NCBI RefSeq assembly: GCF_001653235.2
Contig: NW_019154048.1
Location: 186,001-250,000 of the forward strand
Reading direction: 5' to 3'
Length of the DNA: 64,000 nt
Source of the DNA: Pochonia chlamydosporia 170
Taxonomy: Eukaryota > Ascomycota > Sordariomycetes > Hypocreales > Clavicipitaceae
Shown here: positions 31,780 through 42,318 of the stretch, piece by piece
Position numbering within the stretch: the stretch's first letter is position 1
Layout of the letters: the number at the start of each line of letters is the position of its first letter
Position numbers and translations under genes: made by a program
The notes under the pieces: generated by a model
What the model was told of the DNA's origin: nothing
Seen by the model: the letters and a program-made list of their open reading frames with translations, nothing else
Database searches by the model: none

Positions 31780-32236
31780 TCCGTCAATGAGGCAGTGCGT
31801 GAATACAAAAAGATGGCAGGGATTGGGCACCGTCTTTCTTAAACTCGCTCTGTCCTCTTGCTGCTGTAGCTGGATTTTCGCAAAAATAGAATCGGGTCGG
31901 ATCGTCAGCGCTGGCTTGGACACAATGCAGTCGGCGACACATCTCGCTGCTCCCACTTGCCAGGGTATTATCATTAAGTCCCCAAAGTTCAACATGTTAA
32001 ACAAAAAAACAGGACGCGCATGCGACAAGGTGTGAAATGTGTAGTTCGTGAAGGCGGCAGACGCAAAACTGGCATGCTCTTCGACATATAAAACAAAAAG
32101 ACAGTGGTTCAATAGTAAGACTCAATAAAGGAATGCTTGTTGTAAGCGGTGTATTGTAAACATTAAGGAGAGTCGGTGCGGCGTAAAGTAATAAGAGTAT
32201 TAATGTTGTAGATATATTCCCTTGCTTTCGATTGTT

Positions 32237-34183
32237 TCAGCAGTTGCCGTTGTTTCCTGCTGACGCAGTCTGGGAATCAGTACTAAAGTATTGCAAGACA
32301 TTCCAGTCAGGATGACTAGGACCAGACTGGTGCTGCGATGCTGGGCTGCTCGATAGGGGACCGGCAAAATTTGCTGGCCAGTTGTTGAATGAACCAGGGG
32401 CGGACGAGTATTCGTAATCCATCATACCATCACCAACGGACTGGCCAGGGTTTGACGTGGACTGTCGCATATCACGCCCATGCCCATGCCCATGCCCTCC
32501 GTCCATGGGTGAGCTCCCCATGGGGGATTGCGATGCTGTCATTGGAGACTGGTTCGAGGAATCTGGGGACGGTCCGTTCGGCGACCCAAAGGGCTGTGAC
32601 GGGAGAAACACGTTGCCTTGTTGAAAATGGCCACCGAACGCACCCTGATTATCCGGACTTGTCGGTGGCAGCAATGGGGCTTGTTGATGAGCCTGTGAAG
32701 GAAGAGGAGCAAACGGGGGAGGGTGTTGAGGAGGTCCCATTGACCCAGGTCCATTGGCAAATTGTGGTGGAGGAGTCGCAGTAGGAGGAGCTCCCATCAC
32801 AATATCCGCCAACTCATACGCGACGCCGACGACCCAGTTAGCCTCAGTTTCATCTCCAGAGAAGAACTCAAGCAGATCCTGGAGCTGTCCTGGGCTCTCC
32901 TTTTCTAAGAAGCCTTGGGCGCGTCCAGTCTTGCTTGGATGCCAACTAAACTGCGGCCGCTTGCCGCCATAGTTAGACCGTTTGTCCTCGACAAGCCTAT
33001 CCCATGCCTCCCGGACAAGAGGTTGGTGCAAAAGGCCATAGACAACGCGAGAGTGCATCCAATCGCCTTTGGATAGTCCAGATTCGAAATGCCGGGCGAC
33101 ATGTTCGACGTGGCGCTCACGGGCAGGGTGCAATGCGGAACAAAAGCCACACGCCCAGTACTTTCGCTTGCGAAGGAATTTGACAACCTTCTCTGCATGG
33201 GGGCAAGTCTTGCAGCCATGGCACTGCTTGTGGTGTTGGTTGAATGAGTTGGATCCCCAGAAACTCCTGTTACAGCCAGGTTCCGGGCAAGGATACTTCC
33301 TCCAACGTTCGTGGAATTCGTCTTCATGTCGTTTCCAATCATACTTCCGTTTAAAGCTGGTCTCGCAGGACGTGCACCAATATATGTTTTGCTTGTTGGC
33401 ATTACTACCGGCGCTGCTGGCACCTCCAGCATTTAAGGGCGAAACAGGGCTTGTGTGCATCATTCCCATGTTGACATGCTGTGGAGGCATGGGCATTGGA
33501 CAACCTGATCGTGCCGAGGCACCAGACTGCCATGACAGTGATGATTGAGCCGAGTTTGTGGACCAAATAGAGGCATGCCCAGACGAGCCAGAACTGACCG
33601 AAGAAATGGATATCCTGGGTCGATGGGAAAACGCGGGAGACGGCGCGGCAAAAAACATCTGGTTCTCGAGATTGCCCATGTGGGAGCCCGTATGTCGGTC
33701 CATGGTCGGCATCATGGGATTGGAATTCGAACCAAGTGTTGGCGCAGGCGGCCAATTTCTCGACATTTCATCGGCCATGGATTCTGCCTTGATGTCACCA
33801 GGCGACGGAATCGTAGGCGGCGCCGAGGTGGGCATCATGGCAGGCGCTGAAGTTCGAGTACAAGGCACGGCAGACGGCGGAGGCGGAGGAGGACATTGAG
33901 GAGGGGGGGGAGGCGGGTCGTGTTGAGGAGCGAGCGGCGACGTCGTAGGTAGAGACAATGTTGAAGCGAGTGTTGAAGTTGGCAAATTAGAATGCTGTAG
34001 CGACAGGCTATCGTCAACCCATTGATGGAGCATGTCCTTGGAGAAGCCAGAATCAATCAGAACCTGGAGGTTCTTGCGAGCCTCAGCAAGCACATCTTGG
34101 GGTGAGGCATCGGCCGATGGTGAAGAGGCCGTAGACTGCAGTGAGAGCGGCTGCTGAAGCTGGTGATTCTGACTCGGATCCAT
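32237..34183 (-). CDS. C2H2 zinc-finger regulatory protein, 648 residues
   Basis: This is a single exon. The N-terminal 260 residues are Pro/Ser/Met-rich and disordered, with poly-Pro runs near 90-103. A finger block follows at about 265-370. The first two motifs are YWCTSCETSFKRKYDWKRHEDEFH and YPCPEPGCNRSFWGSNSFNQHHKQCH, with normal C2H2 spacing. A Cys/His-rich extension comes next (KTCPHAEKVVKFLRKRKYWACGFCSALHPARERHVEHVARHFE). A conserved helical segment ends near 450 (LLHQPLVREAW, ELADIVMG). The C-terminal 200 residues are Pro/Gln/Ser-rich, as in activation domains. This architecture is widespread among fungal C2H2 proteins, and I cannot name a characterised orthologue. It probably acts in the nucleus as a transcription factor. 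The 10.5 kb non-coding stretch upstream suggests complex control. Confidence 0.85.
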   Translation of the reverse strand: MDPSQNHQLQQPLSLQSTASSPSADASPQDVLAEARKNLQVLIDSGFSKDMLHQWVDDSLSLQHSNLPTSTLASTLSLPTTSPLAPQHDPPPPPPQCPPPPPPSAVPCTRTSAPAMMPTSAPPTIPSPGDIKAESMADEMSRNWPPAPTLGSNSNPMMPTMDRHTGSHMGNLENQMFFAAPSPAFSHRPRISISSVSSGSSGHASIWSTNSAQSSLSWQSGASARSGCPMPMPPQHVNMGMMHTSPVSPLNAGGASSAGSNANKQNIYWCTSCETSFKRKYDWKRHEDEFHERWRKYPCPEPGCNRSFWGSNSFNQHHKQCHGCKTCPHAEKVVKFLRKRKYWACGFCSALHPARERHVEHVARHFESGLSKGDWMHSRVVYGLLHQPLVREAWDRLVEDKRSNYGGKRPQFSWHPSKTGRAQGFLEKESPGQLQDLLEFFSGDETEANWVVGVAYELADIVMGAPPTATPPPQFANGPGSMGPPQHPPPFAPLPSQAHQQAPLLPPTSPDNQGAFGGHFQQGNVFLPSQPFGSPNGPSPDSSNQSPMTASQSPMGSSPMDGGHGHGHGRDMRQSTSNPGQSVGDGMMDYEYSSAPGSFNNWPANFAGPLSSSPASQHQSGPSHPDWNVLQYFSTDSQTASAGNNGNC

Positions 34184-35410
34184 GGTATAGTCTCACATCG
34201 AGGGTAATCGACGATAATGGTTGACGGTGACGAAGCACCTCTACAACAACGACGAGCGTTGAAGGATAGTTTCGAAAGGAATCAGACGGCGCAATTTGTC
34301 GTAGTGGTGTGCTTGGACAGAGTGGAAAGGCCAACGACCACGACGGCGAGGAGGAGGGGATGAATTAAAACACAACTCCCAAGTCCAGCGCACAAGGGAC
34401 GATCCTGACCAATTGGTATGGATGGGTACGGGAGGATGTGCTGTTGTGAAAAGACCGGGTTTCTTGTCAAGCAACACTCCGTGCCTGATACCCTGTTATC
34501 AACGACGACTTTGAGGAGTTCCTGATGGGGAGAGTCTCCGCGCCGCGTTAGTATTATTATTAGTACGGGGGGTGTAAGGGGGTACCACTAGCCACTTGCA
34601 CCTTGGCCAGCACTTCCACGCGCATTGATAAACCCGACAATACCTGGACAAGGTTGCGGGAAATCAACAAGCACACCAAGAGCCAAACGAGTAATGGGAA
34701 CCCGGGAAAGTAGGCCTATCATGGGGCGGAGTTTCCCTTTGAATAACATAGGAGCGAGGAAATAAGTTGCATGATTGCGCATGGAGCAATATTAAACACT
34801 GATGGAAAACCATTTGCCAGCTCACCTTGGAAAGTAGGTCTTCGATGCGACCTGGTCAAAACATACCAGACCTCTGATTCATATGCTTCTTACTGTATTG
34901 CCGTGCCCTTTTCTTGTTTCCCTCCAGGCCTACTGTGAACGATCAAGGCACCAACCTCACGCGGCGGAGGACAGAAATAGACCAGCTTAATAACGTTATA
35001 CAATTGCTCCATACGGAACGTCCGCCCTCACTCAGCATCGTGCTTCGCTTCAACCAGAAGCACACGCATCCCTCGGAGTACACCGTGCTGGGACTGAGTT
35101 TTTCGGCAGAACCACAAGGACTCAATGACTGGCGATGGGGGAAATTGCTCAGGGGATGGGGGAAAGGCCCCAGCGTTTGGTGTGTGGTGCCTCACTGCAG
35201 GACGAAGAGGACCCAGGTCACGCCCATGAGCAACAAACGGGGGTTGGTGTGGGACAAAGACAGGCTGTGGAAACAAGAGGCCGCAGGGGTGTGTGGGGGC
35301 TAGGAAAGCCGACAAAGAGATTGATGAAAAGCGCAGTGTGCGGAGGCATAAGTCCTCCTTCGAGTTTGGTACGACACATCGGACGTCATGTCAGGAACAA
35401 AAGCTGTGCA

Positions 35411-35450
35411 GGACCAGCCAGGACAAGCCAGGCCAAGCCAAGCCCCAGGC
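35411..35450 (+). repeat. Degenerate 10-bp tandem repeat
   Basis: Consecutive decamers ggaccagcca, ggacaagcca, ggccaagcca and a weaker fourth. The spacing equals one helical turn. Confidence 0.7.
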
Positions 35451-38400
35451 GATGCGTCTTTGACTCTTTCGCCACGCTGGTGCCGAACTTGTGTCCGTGG
35501 ATGTGGAGCGTCCTGCTCGGTTTCGTCGTGGCCCGTCCATTTATGTCTGCCTGCCTTGTCGGCTCAGGGTACGGCGAACACGCATCACAGAGACTTCTGG
35601 CACACCGCACGCACAGTTCTCTGGAAGGCACGCAAATTGGTTGTTTGGTGCATCGGGCTTTCTCTGAGTCGGTCGAGGCTGACCCATGGTTGGAAGGTTC
35701 AAAAGCATCATGGATCCCCCAGTCTGACTGGCCCTTGCCCCTGACTGTCCGAACCACAACCCTTCTTGGCCTTCCAGCCTTCGTTCTTGTGCCTGACGAG
35801 CATGGGTGGGGATCGACTGGGCGGAAGAACCACCATCAGCAAGCATGAGAAGCATGAGCTCCAGCCATCGTCCCAGATTGGAACAGCGTGAGGAACCACC
35901 CCAGTCGGTTGGATGCTCAGATGGCGCTGCCTCGGGAAGCATCGCGGCGAAAGCCCAACCGCCACCAGGGGCAACAGACAACGACATCCAGTGGATGCCG
36001 AGAAGGCGTTTAGGGCCATCCTTCAACCCAGCACATCCGTTTTGCTCATTATGTCCTGGTGTGTCATGTACATAAATATTGTTTTGCACGACTCTGATGG
36101 TGTCCCTCCTTCGCGCCAGCCAACGACGGCCAGTTCCGCGACAAAATGCCCCCAGATATCATCCGCTGGTGTGTCCAGAGTCATGAGGCAAGGTGTAGCA
36201 CAGGGTTGCAGGCGTCACTGGCAAAGATAGATGGGACAAAAAGCTGGTTATTCAGCCCTCAAGAAAACAATGCGCTGATGGTCCGGCATCCTGGCTCATT
36301 GTATCTGGTGCACTGAAAATCGTGTTGAAACCCGATGAATGAAAGCCTAGAGAAGCGGACTTGTTTTGTTGTTGGCAAGCAATCTGTGCCAGTATGGACT
36401 GCACCCAGTATGCTACAATACAACCTCAGCTTGGTCGAGATTACCTGGGGTCGCCGCAGCGTGGGCGCTGACGAACAGGAGGAGCCGTGGCGTGCTCGTC
36501 GATGCAGGCAGGGTCATCATTTGCAGTAGATCATCCTCAGAGGGCCACACCAGACACTTGTGAGCCCAGCATGTTTTGTTTCTCTGAACAGTGTGGGAAG
36601 AGAAGCGAAAATCACACTCACCATGCGTCTCAGCCGGGAGCCCAACAGGAGGATTCGAAAATGATGGCGGGAGGTGCTCCAATGATGTGAAGGTGGCTTG
36701 TCATTCTATTGGGCCAGCCTTGCACCACGGGCGTGGCATCAAGAGGTCAAGCGGCATCATTAAGACTTGGCCAAGTAATCAAGCGTGACGGAAGACGCCA
36801 ACCCTTGGAGGATGGAGACTCGCGGCAAGTGGATGTGTCTGCTCGCATTCAGACATGTTTGTGTGAGTTTGCCTAGAGGGTATTATTGCTTTTTTTAATT
36901 CTTTGATGACTCGACGGTAACCGCTCTGGTGAGTGTCTGTTGTGAATCTCGTTGTAGGGGTGCTACTTCACAAAAAATGGTATCATCAATGATACCAAGG
37001 GTCTTTGGGGTTGGCATGCGGAGAATTCTATAACTAAATCATGGCATTAGCCTCAAATCGAGATTACAACGTTCTTATGACATATGCCACTTGAGCACTT
37101 CCCAGCATCTCCAATCATGTGGTTCGTAGTCGCCAGGGTGTACTTACAAACTTTGTCCCATTGCTTCCCTCTCACCAGGTCCAGTGTTTCCTGACTAGCA
37201 GCAAGATCATGACATTTGAGGCCCTGGACCAAGGTAACAAGGTGGTGGTGGGCTAATCTACCTTTCTCCACGAAGCCCATTTCGCCAGACCTTGATGACG
37301 CTAGGGGAATCCGCCAAGGGTAATTACGTGCATGGCAACCATGAATGGGAGATGGCATTGTCCAGTAGGGATTGATGTTATCCAATGAAAGCCGGTCAAG
37401 GTTCCAGATTGCCAAGGTAATTTGAGTAAGCTGCCTCTGTACCAACTCTGGTGTCTGAGCTGCATGGCGTTCGTCGTGTTGTCACAGCGCTGGGTTGTGT
37501 TTGCAGACAAGCCGAAGCAGGAGAGTTTTGGCCGGATGTCAATACTAAAAGTTGATGAAGTGTTCCATGCCAATGCTGCACGGGGGGACTGTCTGGCCTG
37601 GTCAGGCTTGGCCGTTGCACTTTCCCTTCCTGTCAGGCTGGCTCTTTCCTTGTGTGCCCATACCGACTCAACACGTCTGTTGCTTGGTACTTACTGGTCA
37701 CATTTGTTACAGTATTTGTCATTCGCACCTGCCACCTCCGCTATTGAATGTCAACGGAAAATCGATCATGTCAATCCACGTCTTGATTCATGAAGAACAA
37801 CGCATACCGAGAAGAAGCCATCAAATACGGCGGCGATGCGTTCTTGACTGCACAACGACCAGACACTTCTACTTTAATTGCACATGTACCTTTGGGTCCC
37901 ATTGAGCACTTCTGCTGCCTTCCGAATGGTTACCATCCTTCGCTAGAGACATCTCCGAAACCCTCCACGAAATCTGCCACATGGCAAAACACCCATGACA
38001 AGTCAGACTGGCCATGGCGGAGGTCCCGACTCAAACATGGGCTTCGTGCTCATTCCAGGTGCTTACATCGCTTCCAGTCTTGACCACAAAAAAGCCTGGT
38101 CTAGATGGCAAGTTTTCACGCACTCGATATTACTGAACCCCCTAGCCTTACCGGGGGACTCTAGGACAATTCCAGAAAATTAGCCTGAAGCCTTTCCTGA
38201 TTTGCGACGGCAGCGCAGCTTGCTTCCGTCTGTGCTTTTGCCACAAATTGCTTTGGCCAGCTCTCGTTAAGCCACCAAAGAATGGCGTAGCGCTTGTCTA
38301 GATTTCGGCCTGGTCAAGCTCCGCCACTGGGCCTGGAACAGAACACATCAGCACTTCACAGTTGTAACAAGGCTGTCACCATGCTATCATTATTTCGACA

Positions 38401-40194
38401 CAAACGCTTCCTAGTGTGAGACATGTTCTTTGCATATCATACATACTCGTTCGCCTCTGGGGTTTGAGCACTCGTCCCATCTGAGTTAGCCCTGTTCAAA
38501 AACCAACCATCACATATGCTGTGACGAAGCGAGAACAGCACGAGACATGAGACTTGAACAAATGGAAAGTAGCCCAACATTTGTGCTTATCCTGCTATCC
38601 AGCACGGTCTGGTCATTCCGATCAAAAGCTTCTCAGCTCCTGCACAATTCGTTGGGCGCTCTAGATCACAGAATAGACCCTCGAATGTTGGGTATGCTCA
38701 GTGCCTGGACCTCCCATCCATATATTCATCTACTTCAGACAGAATCTCGGAGCCGTGTTGGGCCAATCATTCTCAATGCCAATGGAACAGTTGTCCAGTC
38801 CCACAGGCGAAATAGCGGTCCAGAAATTGGCTCTGTGCTCTCTCTTAGCATATCTTGGCTTGCCACTGGACAATGCTTGGCTAAACTTGTCACAACTGAT
38901 CAGAGGCGCCGGGCATCGCGATCACCCCCCACAGTCAGTCACTTCCGACCAGCCAAAGAACCAATCATCGATTCATCACCCCATCAATAGTAAAGTGCAA
39001 AGCGATAGCCACAAGGTTTATGCACATTTGCATGCGAATGGAGGGCTCCTGAAGATATTGCCTGCCACGTATTTCCCCTGTTCCATGTTCCTGGCTGAAG
39101 CACCTTCGATTTCGTTGGTTCTGTGTCGCGGACATTTGGTCTTCATCAATGGTTATTCTTCCGGATATAATCCCCTTGTTCCCATTGGCGTAATGTCTGG
39201 TGCAGTTTGGAAGACCACCGCAAGTGGTCCGTCATGATCAAAGTCGGCAGCGAGTCGAAATTGACAACCAACACATGGGGTTACGGGATATACTTATTGT
39301 ATCCTGCCAAAAGCAAACATATTTTCTTCCTCTTAAACGGTGAAAAAGAAGAAGGATGAAATCTTGCAGCGTTTTGATGACAGGCTGGCCGTCATCCTAC
39401 ATTCATACCCTATGTCGGAAACCACATTGCGTACCAGTCAGTCAAGGGAATAAAGCGTCGCCAGATCATGCTATTTCTTCGACCAGGGTTCGCTCCCTCT
39501 TACTTCGACACATCGCCATGGATCAAGTCACTGATTCCTACCAAACGTTGTCCATGGAGTCGTCACTGAATCGTGCCCTTTGTAATCATTTTGCGGGCAC
39601 CTGAAACAAATCTAGATAAAAATCGGGAATGTCCCCCCCATATGGTGCTGACGGTGCATACTCTCCACTGATCCGACCAATGTGAGCCACGTTTGCTTCC
39701 TTTGAACGGAAGAAGGACTACGAAGTACGGAGTAGTTGCTTCATACAAGTCGAATAACAGTCTGCTGTATCAGGTACACCTCACTCAGCCGGTGTGCTTC
39801 TTCGCCTGACTCCAGTTTGTCAACGACTGGAACAACCACATTAACCTAGCGATATTCAACTTTCATGTTTGACACCACTTGTTACGCGTCGTTCAATGTT
39901 AGAAGGGCAAGAATGTGATGGATGAAGAGCATGTCCAGAACTGTGTGCAAGAAACCCTTCGAGAAATTATTCTCAATAAACAACATTCCTATTGGCATCA
40001 TAACCTACACCGTATGCAGCCACCTTACGAGGCATGCAGCATGGAGCACAGAGAACTAAGTCCACTGCGCAGTGCTGCGAGTTCTGTTTCATACATTCTA
40101 AAAGGCGTTCATGGAAATGCCTCCGGCTGTCTCCTGCCATTACTCAATCAATTCCCATCACCAAATGGGCCCAATCGTTCCTGATCTGTCTTCC

Positions 40195-40215
40195 TTTTTT
40201 TTTAAAAAAAAAAAA
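40195..40215. repeat. T9A12 tract
   Basis: Nine T followed directly by twelve A, a self-complementary poly(dT:dA) run. Confidence 0.85.
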
Positions 40216-42290
40216 CCTTTTCTTCTTGGTCCTGTTATTTGCACCATGGACCTGATGATGCAGAAGCGCCCTACACCTCTCACAAGAAAGTTGCATCACG
40301 GGCAATGAGTGGGCCTTAGTTCCCAGGTCAAGTGAAAAAAGACTGTTGGTTGACCAGGCTCTCAATTACACCTGTCCTCCGTATTGATTGTGGAATATTC
40401 AGCCGGACAAGGAATAACTTCTCTCTGACTGTCTATCCGCGGCACTTGGCCAAGGACGACTAACTTGTCAGCTCCTGTTTTGGCGAATCGTGGCTGGCTG
40501 TTGAATCCCGCCACCAACACCAAAACGAGACAGGTTGAACGGTATTGTCATGGGGGGACGAACCCGCTACATACAATCTAATACCTCTGGCTCCCCCGTC
40601 ATCATCACTGATAGTCATAGTAGCGACTCGGTGCATCTCTCACGGAAGAGTTGTGGGCTGAAAGCTGTATAGAGCGACGGGTGTGCGCTTGTTACATCGC
40701 CAATTCCGCTCGCCACGGTCAGGGATATGCCCGTCTGCTTCTCAAAACACCCTGCGGAGTACTCCATACAAACAACTCCATTGGATGCTCCTCTTCATCA
40801 AAGGGCTCACATTGGTCGAACCGAGTTGCGTAGGCATGCATACGCTCTCCATCTCCAGCTCGAAATAGTTGTCAGCATTAAATGGAGCAAGCCTCAAGAT
40901 GTCACTTGGATTACTCTGGGGTTGGCCTTGTCCCAGCTGAGAAGCCAATTTCTCAGCTTGACTGCGGATCGAAGACACAGGTGGTTTGCATGTCTTCATT
41001 GATCAGCTCATAACTGGCCTCATTGAGAGAATCACTTCATATTTCACCAATATCCATCAGCATATTACAGAGTGCATGATACTGATCATGAGAAGTTCCA
41101 CAAGTTGCAAGGCGGTCCCTTACACGTCCATCGTGGATCCTCCTTACACTCCTAGATTTGGCTGTACGGACAAAGAATTCGCCATCTCATCCCCGCGGTC
41201 AGCAAGCACCTTGGGGAGCAAAGCTAGGCAGCGCCTAAGTTGCTCAATCCCGTGCTGTCAACCGGCATTGTGAGAATTATAAGGGAAAGGCTTCTTTCCT
41301 GACTGGCGACTCCACCAACATATTGTTTGCCCTGGGCTTGTTACGGTGCTTTAGGTACATGGTTACCGACTCTTCCAAACGGCGAGAACAGCATACCCGT
41401 CACTCGTCTCACGAGATACTGGTTCTTTTGCAACCCGTTTGCGTCGACATATGTCCTACCAAAAAAGAAAAGTTGTTGAGGTCCACTTCCCGCTCGGGCC
41501 GGCTGCCGTCTACGTTGAGTATCATCAGCTATGAGCAACTATTGATCTTTGGTGGCTGCAAAGTTGAACCTCGCAACACCGGACTCTCTCCACTGTCTGC
41601 TTGTTGCTCTATGCCTCCGAGTGGCTGAGTGTGGCAAGTTCCCACTGCCTGACACAACAGGGTGGCTTCTCATCTTGTGTCCGGCGGGGATTCGTCATGC
41701 CCTATTGGTTTGGATGGCCTTGTCGGTTTCCAAACCCAGTGTCCAATTTGGGCCTGATTTTGACAATTGGCGATTTACCCGGGCTTGCCTGGGAAGGTGG
41801 TTCGCCATGCGCCCGTTGGTCCAGAACTAATGAATGCATATAGAGTTTTGATGCTGGATGAATCAGCTTCAGCTCAAAGGCAGAGTAACCCACCCCAAGT
41901 TGGTGGCTTTTGCACTATATTTGCATATTTACTGTTTGCGATACTCCTGTCAAGCACATCCGTTTGTGAGTCTAATGACAGAACAAACTGATGTCGTTTC
42001 CTTTCTTATGATTATGGTCCTTTCCGGAACACCAGGTTGTAATGACGTGTCAAATTTTACCAACCCATCTTCCTCTTGGGTGTGTGACTGGCAAAATTTG
42101 CAACTGTCGCCTTGGCCGCCTTGTCTGCCTTTCAGCTTGGTTGGTTCACCCGGTGCATGCATATGGATGGTGTCTTGGACCTTTTTTTAGACACCAGACA
42201 CACAGAGAGAGGGAGACATGACAATGCTTCTCTCGTCTCGTCTTGGGACCGGGCCCACGCGTGTCAAGAATCGTCTCCTCGCTCGCTCAC

Positions 42291-42318
42291 AGCACAGCAC
42301 AGCACAGCACAGCACAGC
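42291..42318 (+). repeat. AGCAC pentanucleotide microsatellite
   Basis: Five exact AGCAC units and a sixth variant unit (AGCGC). Confidence 0.85.

Larger units (their letters stand above)
29738..32236. other. Intergenic region, 2.5 kb
   Basis: No supported gene. It contains GCCAT pentamer repeats at 31091-31108, an 18-bp perfect palindrome at 31398-31415 and an A18 tract at 31762-31779. The right-hand part is probably the 3' UTR of the minus-strand C2H2 gene. Confidence 0.5.

Noticed and set aside
31708..32112. 134-codon minus-strand frame
   Set aside because: It lies in the 3' flank of the C2H2 gene and includes a poly-Phe run that only translates the A18 tract.
35135..36089. Overlapping opposite-strand frames of 237 and 182 codons in the desert
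   Set aside because: They cover each other antisense, have no family resemblance and are rich in Trp, Cys and His as in random GC-rich translation.
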